From contig JANWZH010000012.1 in NCBI GenBank assembly GCA_025054755.1, forward strand, positions 1 to 12,857: a stretch of DNA of 12,857 bases, read 5' to 3'. Positions 6,040-12,834 of the stretch are shown in pieces. Position 1 is the stretch's first letter; every line of letters begins with the position of its first letter. The position numbers were made by a program, and so were the translations under genes. Source of the stretch: Patescibacteria group bacterium (GTDB lineage Bacteria; Patescibacteriota; Minisyncoccia; UBA6257; 2-01-FULL-56-20). The notes under the pieces were generated by a model, which did not search any database, was not told the origin of the DNA, and saw nothing but the letters and a program-made list of their open reading frames with translations.

Positions 6040-8694
6040 ATGTGGTATAGGTTAAGTTTAGAAGATTTACAGAAAAAAATAAATACTAATTTTAATAATG
6101 GTTTAGACCAAAAAGAAGCTGAGAATAGATTAAAAAAATATGGACCTAATCAGTTGCCAGAAGAAAAAAGGGAACCTTTTTTTAAAATTTTTTTAGAACA
6201 ATTTAAAAGTCCATTAATTTATATTCTTTTAATTGCTTCTTTAATTGTTTATTTTCTTGGAGATTTAAAAGATAGTTTAATTATTCTTTTTGTTTTGATT
6301 TTTAATGCTTTAATAGGTTCTTTTCAGGAAATTAAAGCTCAAAATACTTTATTAAGTTTAAAAAAATTTATTGAAACTAATTCATCGGTTATTAGGGATG
6401 GCCAAGAGATTGTTATTAATTCAACAGAAATTGTGCCTGGCGATATTTTAATTTTAAAAGAAGGAGAAAAAGTGCCAGCAGACGGAAGAATAATTGAAGC
6501 TTATAATTTAAAAATTAATGAAGCTTCTTTAACTGGAGAATCAATTCCAATTCATAAAACAAATCAAATAATTAATAAAGATAATTTATCTATTGAAGAA
6601 CAAAATAATATGGTTTTTATGGGTACTTCAGTTGTTGCTGGAAATGCTCGTGTATGTATTGTGTCTACTGGTATTAATACTTTTATTGGTAAAATTAGTC
6701 AAAGAATATTACATATTGATACAGAAATTCCATTAAAAAAGAATTTACGTTATTTTTCTAAAATTTTAATTTATTCTATTTTATCTATAATTTTTATTCT
6801 TTTTTCAATTGGGGTTTATTTAGGAAAATCTATAGTTGAAATGTTTTCAACAGTTGTTGCTTTAGCTGTTTCAATTATTCCCGAAGGTTTGCCAGTGCTT
6901 TTAACTGTTATTTTATCTAAGGGTGTTTTAGATATGGCTCAAAAAAACGCTTTGGTTAAAAAAATTCAAGCTGTTGAATCTTTGGGCCAAGTTAATGTTA
7001 TTGCAGTTGATAAAACTGGAACGCTTACTAAAAATGAATTAATTGTAAAAGGATTGTTTATTAATAATAATTTTTTTGAAATTAGTGGAGATGGTTATAA
7101 TCCAATTGGTGAAATTAAATTAAATAACCAAAAAATTGAAAAAGCTATTCACAACCCCGATCTTTATTTAGCTGCAAAAATATCAGTTTTTTCAGCTAAT
7201 GCTTTAATTAGATTTTTAGAAAAAGAAAAAATTTGGCAAGTTTTTGGTGATCCGACAGAAGCAGCTTTATTAGTTTTTGCTCAAAAAATTGGCTTTAAAA
7301 AAGAGAATATTGAAATTGAAAATCCTTTGATTGCTGAATTTCCTTTTGATTATCAAAAAAAATATCACTTAGTTTTAAGAAAAGATAAAAAAAATAATTT
7401 TTTAGCTATAACCGGAGCTCCGGAAAGTATTTTAAATTTAGCTTCTAAAATATATGAAAATAATAAAATACTTATTTTAACTAAATCTAAAAAAGAGGAA
7501 TTGGAAAAAATTTTTGAAAAATTTTCTAATCAAGGCTTTAGAGTTGTTGGATTTGGTTATAAAACTACTTCTCAAAAAAATTTTGATTTAAAAGATATTA
7601 TTTTTGGAGGATTTTATTTAATTGAAGATTCTTTAAGACCAGAAGTAAAAGAAGCAATTTCAAAAATTAAATCTTTCGGAATTAAAGTTGTTATGATTAC
7701 TGGAGATTATAAATTAACTGCAATTGCTATTGCAAAAGAGGCAGGCCTTATTGAATCAAATTTTAAAGTTTTAACTGGAAAAGAAATAGATGAAATGAAT
7801 GATGATGCATTAATTCAAATAGTTCCAGAAGTAAATATTTTTTCTAGAGTTACGCCTGAACATAAATTAAAAATTATTGAAGCTTATAAAAAAAATAAAT
7901 TAATTATTGCGATGACTGGCGATGGAATAAATGACGTTCCTTCTTTGCTGTCAGCTGATTTAGGGGTGGCAATGGGCAAAATTGGAACAGAAGTTACTAA
8001 AGAGGCCTCAGATATAGTATTACTAGACGATAATTTTAAAACTATTATTGATGCTATTAAAGAAGGCAGATTAATTTATAAAAATATTCAAAAAATAATT
8101 TTATTTTTAATTTCTACTAGCATTGGAGAATTACTTTCTATTTCATTTACAGTCTTTGCAGGGATGCCTCTAATTTTAAAGCCAGCTCAAATTCTTTGGT
8201 TAAATTTAATAACTGATCCTTTTATGGGATTTGGTCTTGCTTTTGAAAAAGAAAATGACGATATTTTAATTCAAAAATTTAAGCCAAATAAATATTTAAT
8301 AGATAGATTAATGGTTTTAAGAATGTTTATTATTGGCGCCACAATGATGTTTGGAGCAATTTATATTTTTTCATTATTTTATGAATTAGATTTAATAAAA
8401 GCTCAAACTATGGCTCTTTTAGTTTTAGCAGTATTTCAATGGTTTAATGCTTGGAATTGTAAATCAGAAAAAGAATCAGTATTTAAAAATCCATTTTCTA
8501 ATAAATTTTTAGTTTTAGGATTTTTTGTTGTATTATTACTACAAATTTTTGCAATTTATTTGCCTTTTATGCAAAATATATTAAACACAAAGCCTTTATC
8601 TTTTTTTGATTGGATTTTAGCGTTTTTAATAGCTTTTTCTATTATTTTAGTTGAAGAGTTAAGGAAATATATTATGAAATTTTTAAAAGCTTAA
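6040..8694 (+). CDS. P-type cation-transporting ATPase, P2A (SERCA/PMR1-like) Ca2+ pump
   Basis: 884 residues, the usual size of bacterial P2A pumps. N-terminal cation ATPase domain (GLDQKEAENRLKKYGPNQLP, 21-40), membrane helices M1/M2 (about 56-96), actuator TGES (165-168), M4 PEGLP (281-285), phosphorylation motif DKTGTLT (324-330, Asp324), nucleotide domain GDPTE (403-407), FPFD (434-437) and ITGAPE (457-462), hinge MITGD (552-556), TGDGIND (626-632), then six C-terminal helices. Aligned by eye to SERCA, site II ligands are kept (Glu282 in M4, Asn722 and Asp726 in M6) with Thr725 and Glu697 in M5; at site I, SERCA Asn768 corresponds to Ser694 and Glu908 to Gln800. That suggests ATP-driven Ca2+ export with possibly one ion per cycle, as in the Listeria pump LMCA1. 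Another cation is possible. Start gives MWYRLS, fitting the family N-terminus. It is the last gene of the long run. Confidence 0.92.
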   Translation: MWYRLSLEDLQKKINTNFNNGLDQKEAENRLKKYGPNQLPEEKREPFFKIFLEQFKSPLIYILLIASLIVYFLGDLKDSLIILFVLIFNALIGSFQEIKAQNTLLSLKKFIETNSSVIRDGQEIVINSTEIVPGDILILKEGEKVPADGRIIEAYNLKINEASLTGESIPIHKTNQIINKDNLSIEEQNNMVFMGTSVVAGNARVCIVSTGINTFIGKISQRILHIDTEIPLKKNLRYFSKILIYSILSIIFILFSIGVYLGKSIVEMFSTVVALAVSIIPEGLPVLLTVILSKGVLDMAQKNALVKKIQAVESLGQVNVIAVDKTGTLTKNELIVKGLFINNNFFEISGDGYNPIGEIKLNNQKIEKAIHNPDLYLAAKISVFSANALIRFLEKEKIWQVFGDPTEAALLVFAQKIGFKKENIEIENPLIAEFPFDYQKKYHLVLRKDKKNNFLAITGAPESILNLASKIYENNKILILTKSKKEELEKIFEKFSNQGFRVVGFGYKTTSQKNFDLKDIIFGGFYLIEDSLRPEVKEAISKIKSFGIKVVMITGDYKLTAIAIAKEAGLIESNFKVLTGKEIDEMNDDALIQIVPEVNIFSRVTPEHKLKIIEAYKKNKLIIAMTGDGINDVPSLLSADLGVAMGKIGTEVTKEASDIVLLDDNFKTIIDAIKEGRLIYKNIQKIILFLISTSIGELLSISFTVFAGMPLILKPAQILWLNLITDPFMGFGLAFEKENDDILIQKFKPNKYLIDRLMVLRMFIIGATMMFGAIYIFSLFYELDLIKAQTMALLVLAVFQWFNAWNCKSEKESVFKNPFSNKFLVLGFFVVLLLQIFAIYLPFMQNILNTKPLSFFDWILAFLIAFSIILVEELRKYIMKFLKA

Positions 8695-8701
8695 AACATT
8701 T

Positions 8702-8729
8702 TTGAATTACGTTTTATTTTATGTATAAT
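8702..8729 (+). promoter_or_regulatory. Sigma70-type promoter of dnaJ-dnaX
   Basis: TTGAAT (8702-8707) and a perfect TATAAT (8724-8729) are 16 nt apart, and TG stands directly before the -10 box. The -10 box ends 8 nt before the dnaJ ATG at 8738, predicting a start of transcription at or next to the A of ATG and a leaderless mRNA. No CIRCE (HrcA) inverted repeat is seen in the 43-nt gap, so heat regulation by HrcA is not supported here. Confidence 0.7.
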
Positions 8730-8737
8730 TATATACT

Positions 8738-9838
8738 ATGAATCCTAAAAAAGACTACTATAAAATTTTAGGAGTAAATCGTAATGCTTCAGATGAAGAG
8801 ATTAAAAAAGCTTATCGTAAATTAGCTCATCAATATCACCCCGATAAACCTACTGGAGATGAACAAAAATTTAAAGAAATTAATGAAGCTTACCAAGTTT
8901 TATCTGACAAGAAAAAAAGAGAATTTTATGATAAATATGGCGTAGCTGAACCATTTGGTCCAGGAGCTGGAACTGATTTTGACCCTTCTAATTTTGGAAA
9001 TTGGGATTTTTCAAACTTTGATTTTGGAGGCGCATGGACCGATTTTGGAGATTTAAGTGATTTATTTGAAAGCTTCTTTGGAGGATTTTCTAAAACCCAA
9101 AGAAGACCGGTTTATAATCGTGGTTCTGATTTAGAAATTATAGAGGAAATAACTTTAGAAGAAGCTTTTCGGGGTGTTTCTAAAAATATAAATATTAAAA
9201 CTTTTATAAAATGTGAAGTTTGTAATGGTCGCGGAGGAGATCCAAATAGTGGATTTAAAACTTGTAATACTTGTAATGGCCGAGGAGAAATTAAGGAACA
9301 TCAAAGAACTTTTTTTGGCTCATTTTCGCAAATAAAAATTTGTCCAACTTGTAGAGGAACTGGCAATATTCCAGAAAAGATTTGTTCAATTTGTAATGGT
9401 TCTGGAAAGATTAAAGGAGAAAGAAATATAAAAATAGAGATTTTGCCAGGAGTTTCAAATAATCAGTTAATTAAAATTAAAGGAATGGGCGAAGCTGGTG
9501 AACGTGGAGCAGGAAGTGGAGATTTATATATTAGAGTTAAAATAAAACCTCATTCAATTTTTGAAAGGATAGGAGATGATCTAATTATTAAAAAAGAATT
9601 AAATATTTATGATTTGATTTTAGGCAAAAAAATTGAGATCCCAACAATTGATGGTAAAAAAATCAATATTGAAATACCAGAACGTTTTAATTTAAAAGAT
9701 AAATTAAGAATTCCTGGCGAGGGAATGCCTAAAATGAATTCTTATGGACGAGGAGATTTATTGGTTGATTTTATTATTAAGGCTCCTAAAAAATTAAGTG
9801 GTAAAATTAAAAAAATATTAGAAGATGAATTAAATTAA
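8738..9838 (+). CDS. dnaJ: Chaperone protein DnaJ (type I Hsp40)
   Basis: 366 residues, full-length type I. J domain 5-68 with the DnaK-stimulating HPD at 34-36 and the closing YDKYG; Gly/Phe-rich segment 69-118, here also rich in Asp and Trp (SNFGNWDFSNFDFGG, then DLSDLFESFFGG); four CxxCxGxG zinc repeats starting near Cys159, Cys176, Cys202 and Cys216 (CEVCNGRG, CNTCNGRG, CPTCRGTG, CSICNGSG), which bind two Zn2+; then two C-terminal substrate-binding beta domains (230-355). DnaJ delivers unfolded proteins to DnaK and triggers its ATPase. dnaK and grpE are not adjacent; instead dnaX follows 3 nt downstream, so chaperone and clamp-loader genes probably share the promoter at 8702-8729. DnaJ rather than CbpA because the zinc module is intact. 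Confidence 0.96.
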   Translation: MNPKKDYYKILGVNRNASDEEIKKAYRKLAHQYHPDKPTGDEQKFKEINEAYQVLSDKKKREFYDKYGVAEPFGPGAGTDFDPSNFGNWDFSNFDFGGAWTDFGDLSDLFESFFGGFSKTQRRPVYNRGSDLEIIEEITLEEAFRGVSKNINIKTFIKCEVCNGRGGDPNSGFKTCNTCNGRGEIKEHQRTFFGSFSQIKICPTCRGTGNIPEKICSICNGSGKIKGERNIKIEILPGVSNNQLIKIKGMGEAGERGAGSGDLYIRVKIKPHSIFERIGDDLIIKKELNIYDLILGKKIEIPTIDGKKINIEIPERFNLKDKLRIPGEGMPKMNSYGRGDLLVDFIIKAPKKLSGKIKKILEDELN

Positions 9839-9841
9839 AAA

Positions 9842-10948
9842 ATGAAATTAGCTTTATATCGTAAATATCGTCCTAAAAATTTTTCTGAAATAATTGGTCA
9901 AGAAACAACAGTTTTAATTTTAAAAAACGCTGCTATTCAAAATAAAATTGGCCATGCTTATATTTTTTATGGTTCGCGTGGGACAGGAAAAACAACTACA
10001 GCGAGAATTTTAGCTAAAGTTTTAAATTGTAAAAAAAGACAAGAAGATAGTAAATTCAGTGAATTAGGAGAGCCATGTAATGAGTGTGAAATTTGTCAAG
10101 CTATTGATAATAATTCTTTTTTAGATGTGGTGGAAATTGATGCTGCTTCTAATCGTGGCATTGACGAAATTAGAAATTTGAAAGAAGGTGTTCAAACTAG
10201 CCCGTCTTTAGGTAAATATAAAATTTATATTATTGATGAGGTGCATATGTTAACTGGTGCAGCTTTTAATGCTTTATTAAAAACCTTAGAAGAACCGCCT
10301 AGGCATGCTATTTTTATTTTAGCTACAACAGAATATGAAAAATTACCATCAACTATTATTTCAAGAGCTCAAAGATTTTTATTTAAAAAAGTATCAGCTT
10401 TAAAAATTTTAGAAAAATTAAAAGAAATTAAAGAACAAGAAAATATTTTGATTGATGATGAAGCTTTAGAATTAATTGCTAGATCATCTGAAGGAAGCCT
10501 AAGAGATGCTGAGTCTATTTTAGATCAGATTTCTTCGTCTGCTCAAAAAATTACTTTAGATTTAGTTGAAGAATTAATTGGAAAATCAAGTTTAAAAATT
10601 ATTGATCAATTAACTGAAATGATTTTAAAAAATGATTTAGCTAGTAGTTTAGAATATATTAGAAAATTAAATGATGATGGTTATAATGCTTCTCAAATAA
10701 CAAAAGATTTAATTTCTTATTTGAGAAAAATTATTGTCTTACATGTTAATCCTAAATTTACAGATAATTTTCAAAATGACTTTACAAAAGAAGAATTAAA
10801 AAGATTAATTGATTTATCTAAATTAGTTAATTTAGATAAACATACTGTTTTTTTAAAATATTTAATTAGAGCTTATTCAGAAATTAGATATAGTCCATTT
10901 AGTTTTATTCCTTTAGAAATTGCTTTAATTGAAAATTTAAAGCAATAA
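9842..10948 (+). CDS. dnaX: DNA polymerase III gamma subunit (clamp-loader ATPase), short form without tau domains
   Basis: 368 residues. Domain I opens LYRKYRPKNFSEIIGQ (5-20), then Walker A GSRGTGKTT (44-52), zinc module Cys63, Cys79, Cys82, Cys85, Walker B IIDEVH (130-135), the ALLKTLEEPP helix (144-153) and SRAQRF (174-179), the SRC arginine-finger motif with Ala instead of the usual Cys; Arg175, the finger itself, is kept. Sensor 2 GSLRDAES is at 218-225, and the helical collar domain III ends the protein. Together with delta and delta' it loads the sliding clamp onto primed DNA. The reading frame stops at the end of domain III: the tau-specific domains IV/V that bind DnaB and the polymerase alpha subunit in E. 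coli are absent, and no continuation exists in another frame downstream. The ATG is 3 nt after dnaJ, with no Shine-Dalgarno sequence. Confidence 0.95.
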   Translation: MKLALYRKYRPKNFSEIIGQETTVLILKNAAIQNKIGHAYIFYGSRGTGKTTTARILAKVLNCKKRQEDSKFSELGEPCNECEICQAIDNNSFLDVVEIDAASNRGIDEIRNLKEGVQTSPSLGKYKIYIIDEVHMLTGAAFNALLKTLEEPPRHAIFILATTEYEKLPSTIISRAQRFLFKKVSALKILEKLKEIKEQENILIDDEALELIARSSEGSLRDAESILDQISSSAQKITLDLVEELIGKSSLKIIDQLTEMILKNDLASSLEYIRKLNDDGYNASQITKDLISYLRKIIVLHVNPKFTDNFQNDFTKEELKRLIDLSKLVNLDKHTVFLKYLIRAYSEIRYSPFSFIPLEIALIENLKQ

Positions 10949-10980
10949 AATTTTATAAAATTTTATTTTATTTTTAATTT
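10944..10980 (+). terminator. Perfect A+T palindrome plus T-rich tail after dnaX (possible terminator)
   Basis: Positions 10944-10967 form a perfect 24-nt palindrome made only of A and T (core TAAAATTTTATAAAATTTTA, 10946-10965), with the dnaX TAA stop (10946-10948) inside its left arm, followed by a T-rich stretch to 10980. It has the shape of an intrinsic terminator, but the stem lacks G-C pairs and a true loop, so its RNA stability would be low. It could also be a chance product of base composition or a bend. It lies where a transcription unit is expected to end, before the next likely promoter. Confidence 0.4.
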
Positions 10981-10994
10981 TGCTATTATAAAAT
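10981..10994 (+). promoter_or_regulatory. Possible promoter (-10 region) for the Cys-motif gene and rodA
   Basis: TGCTATTAT (10981-10989) is an extended -10 element (TGn plus TATTAT), ending 13 nt before the ATG at 11003. Overlapping alternatives TATAAA (10987-10992) and TAAAAT (10989-10994) also fit, the last ending 8 nt before the ATG as in the two clearer promoters. No good -35 box is visible; TTTATT-like sequences upstream match poorly. Which box is used cannot be decided from sequence. Confidence 0.4.
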
Positions 10995-11002
10995 AAAAAT
11001 AA

Positions 11003-11764
11003 ATGCATTTTCGAAAATTAAAACAAATTATTTATGGATTAATTTTTATTTTAATTATTTTTTCTTTGATTTATTTTTTTTATATGTCTTTTGGTGTTAG
11101 GCCAAGTTGTTTTGATGGCAAAAAAAATCAAGGCGAGGATGGAATAGATTGTGGAGGGCCATGCCAAAAAATTTGCCTTTCTTCTAATTTGAGAAATGTT
11201 GAGATTAATTGGGTTAAATTCAATATAATTAATAACAAATTAATTTTATTGGCTCAAATTAAAAATCCAAATAATGATTTTGGAATTTATAATTTTGATT
11301 ATAAATTTAATATCTTTGATAAAAATAAAAACCTTATAAAAACTATTAATAACAACTCTTTTATTTATAGCGAAGAAATTAAATATTTAATAGAGTTTTT
11401 AGATTTTTATGATATTCAGAATATTGATTCTGTTGATTTAAAAATTTTAAATCCAGTTTGGCAAAAAAAAGATGATTTTAAACGTCCAATTTTAAATGTT
11501 TTAGATAAAAATATTTATGAAAAAGAAAATAATTTAAATGTTTTTGGAAAAATTATTAATAATGATTTTGTGAATTTTAAAAATGTTAATATTTTAGTTA
11601 ATTTTTACAATCAGGGTTATTGGATTGGCAGTTCAAAAACTATAATTAACAGCATTGGTCCCAAAGAGGTTAAAGATTTTAACGTTATTTTTCCAAAATT
11701 AAAAAATATTTCTAATATAGAAGACTTGCAAGTTGAAATTGTATTAGAAGCTAAAAAAACGTGA
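11003..11764 (+). CDS. Anchored extracytoplasmic protein with a four-Cys DG/IDCGGPC motif and two related beta-rich repeats; function unknown
   Basis: 253 residues. A basic N-terminus and hydrophobic helix (10-30) anchor it, with the bulk predicted outside the membrane. Residues 34-58 carry Cys36, Cys50, Cys54 and Cys58 in the frame 'CFDG..NQGE.GIDCGGPC...C', a motif met in hypothetical proteins of candidate-phyla bacteria and in some surface proteins; the cysteines could form disulfides or bind a metal. Two segments, about 75-151 and 174-250, look like copies of one fold: both run 'L..(A/G).I.N', alternating hydrophobic strands, an 'SF/SI...(S/P).E(I/V)K' turn and a final strand after 'NI(D/E)'. 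They resemble FxLYD-like or other Ig-like beta-sandwich modules; this is by eye only. Its TGA overlaps the rodA GTG start (GTGA, 11761-11764), tying its expression to rodA, so a role in envelope growth is a reasonable guess but unproven. Confidence 0.75.
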   Translation: MHFRKLKQIIYGLIFILIIFSLIYFFYMSFGVRPSCFDGKKNQGEDGIDCGGPCQKICLSSNLRNVEINWVKFNIINNKLILLAQIKNPNNDFGIYNFDYKFNIFDKNKNLIKTINNNSFIYSEEIKYLIEFLDFYDIQNIDSVDLKILNPVWQKKDDFKRPILNVLDKNIYEKENNLNVFGKIINNDFVNFKNVNILVNFYNQGYWIGSSKTIINSIGPKEVKDFNVIFPKLKNISNIEDLQVEIVLEAKKT

Positions 11765-12807
11765 AAAAAGTAATTATTCCATTAATTTTAATTTTATTTT
11801 TTGGTTGGCTAGAAATTTTTAGTATTTCTGAAAATTTGGCAAGATTGCAATTACTTTGGATTATTTTAGGATTTTTAATTTTAATTTTTAGTTTTAAAAC
11901 AAATTTAAGAAATATTTTTAATTATCCATGGTTTATTAAGTTATTATATTTAATTGCTTTACTTTTACTTTTAATTTCTTTGTTTTTTGGACCAGTTATT
12001 CGTGGGACAAAAGGATGGATAGTTTTAGGACCTTTTCGTTTTCAACCAGTTGAATTTGCAAAAATTGCTTTAGTCTTAATATATGCCAACTATTTTAGCA
12101 AAAAGCATATTTTTGTTGCTAGCTGGAAAATAATATTTGAGTCATTTATTTTGTTTATTTCTTTGGGGATTTTAGTTTTATTACAGCCTGATTTAGGTTC
12201 TTTTTTGATTCTTTTTGGAATTTGGTTTGGTTTTTTACTCTTAAGTGGTTTGCCTGGCAAAAAAATTATTACAGCTATTTTAATTTTTATAATTTTAGGG
12301 ATAATAGGATGGAATTATTTTTTAAAAGATTATCAAAAACAAAGAATATTAGCTGTTTTTTATCCAGAAAAAAATGCTTTAACTATTAATTACAGCACAA
12401 TTCAATCTAAAATTGCAATTGGTTCATCTGGTTTTTGGGGAAAGGGTTTTAAACAAGGGACTCAAACTCAATTAGGCTTTTTAACTGAACCTTCTACTGA
12501 TTTTATTTTTTCAGCTCTAGTTGAAGAGTGGGGATTAATAGTTGGCATTATTGTTATATTAAGTTTTTTATTTTTAATTTTTGGAATAATAAAAATTGGC
12601 ATAATGGCTAATAATAATTTCTTAAAATTTATTTGTTTGGGAACAATTATTGTTTTTGGATTGCATTTTGTAATTAATTTAGGTTCGACTTTGGGGATTT
12701 TGCCAGTCATTGGTGTTCCTTTTCCGTTTTTATCTTATGGTGGTTCTAATCTTTTGATTAATTTTTTATTAATTAGTATTATTTTATCTGTTGCTAAATA
12801 TGCATAA
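11761..12807 (+). CDS. rodA: Peptidoglycan glycosyltransferase RodA (SEDS family)
   Basis: 348 residues and about ten membrane helices, slightly short for SEDS proteins. Seen motifs: first helix closing 'EIFSIS' (18-23), GTKGWIVLGPFRFQPVEFAKI (82-102) with the conserved Trp86 and 'QP.E.AK', LLQPDLGS (140-147), the large outer loop with GTQTQLGFL (233-241), TEPSTDFIFSALVEEWG (242-258) with the conserved Thr-Asp at 246-247, and VIGVPFPFLSYGGSNLL (316-332). SEDS proteins polymerise lipid II into glycan strands together with a class B PBP. 'TQTQLGFL' and 'QPDLGS' favour RodA (elongation) over FtsW (division), though in minimal genomes one SEDS protein may serve both roles. 'LPE.HTDFIF' of the family is here LTEPSTDFIF. 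The GTG start overlaps the preceding TGA; it places the start just before the first helix, and no upstream alternative is needed. No partner PBP2 gene is in view. Confidence 0.88.
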   Translation: MKKVIIPLILILFFGWLEIFSISENLARLQLLWIILGFLILIFSFKTNLRNIFNYPWFIKLLYLIALLLLLISLFFGPVIRGTKGWIVLGPFRFQPVEFAKIALVLIYANYFSKKHIFVASWKIIFESFILFISLGILVLLQPDLGSFLILFGIWFGFLLLSGLPGKKIITAILIFIILGIIGWNYFLKDYQKQRILAVFYPEKNALTINYSTIQSKIAIGSSGFWGKGFKQGTQTQLGFLTEPSTDFIFSALVEEWGLIVGIIVILSFLFLIFGIIKIGIMANNNFLKFICLGTIIVFGLHFVINLGSTLGILPVIGVPFPFLSYGGSNLLINFLLISIILSVAKYA

Positions 12808-12820
12808 ATTAATTTATTTT
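12804..12820 (+). terminator. Short A+T palindrome with T-rich tail at the rodA stop
   Basis: ATAAATTAATTTAT (12804-12817) is a perfect 14-nt palindrome that contains the rodA TAA stop (12805-12807) and runs into TTT. Same arrangement as the dnaX end, but shorter. Weak on its own and easily produced by base composition. Confidence 0.2.
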
Positions 12821-12826
12821 TATTAT
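12821..12826 (+). promoter_or_regulatory. Possible -10 box before the last ATG
   Basis: TATTAT (12821-12826) ends 8 nt before the ATG at 12835, the same distance as in the promoters at 225-230 and 8724-8729. No acceptable -35 box is found at 16-18 nt, so this is tentative. Confidence 0.25.
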
Positions 12827-12834
12827 TTATAAAG

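Noticed and set aside
8695..8737. CIRCE heat-shock operator before dnaJ
   Set aside because: No TTAGCACTC-N9-GAGTGCTAA-like repeat is present; only a sigma70-type promoter is seen.
10031..10038. A7G run in dnaX as a programmed frameshift site like that of E. coli dnaX
   Set aside because: The frame is TGT AAA AAA AGA, which is not the X-XXY-YYZ phase needed for -1 slippage; it lies early, at codons 64-66, inside the zinc module, and there is no tau-length product to regulate.
2197..11764. Recoded UGA (Gly or Trp)
   Set aside because: TGA ends scpA, the carboxypeptidase and the Cys-motif gene at family-consistent positions, Trp is TGG throughout, and no conserved motif contains an in-frame TGA.
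12468..12710. Minus-strand open frame of 80 codons inside rodA
   Set aside because: Antisense to conserved RodA motifs; Lys/Ile/Pro-rich complement of membrane-helix codons.
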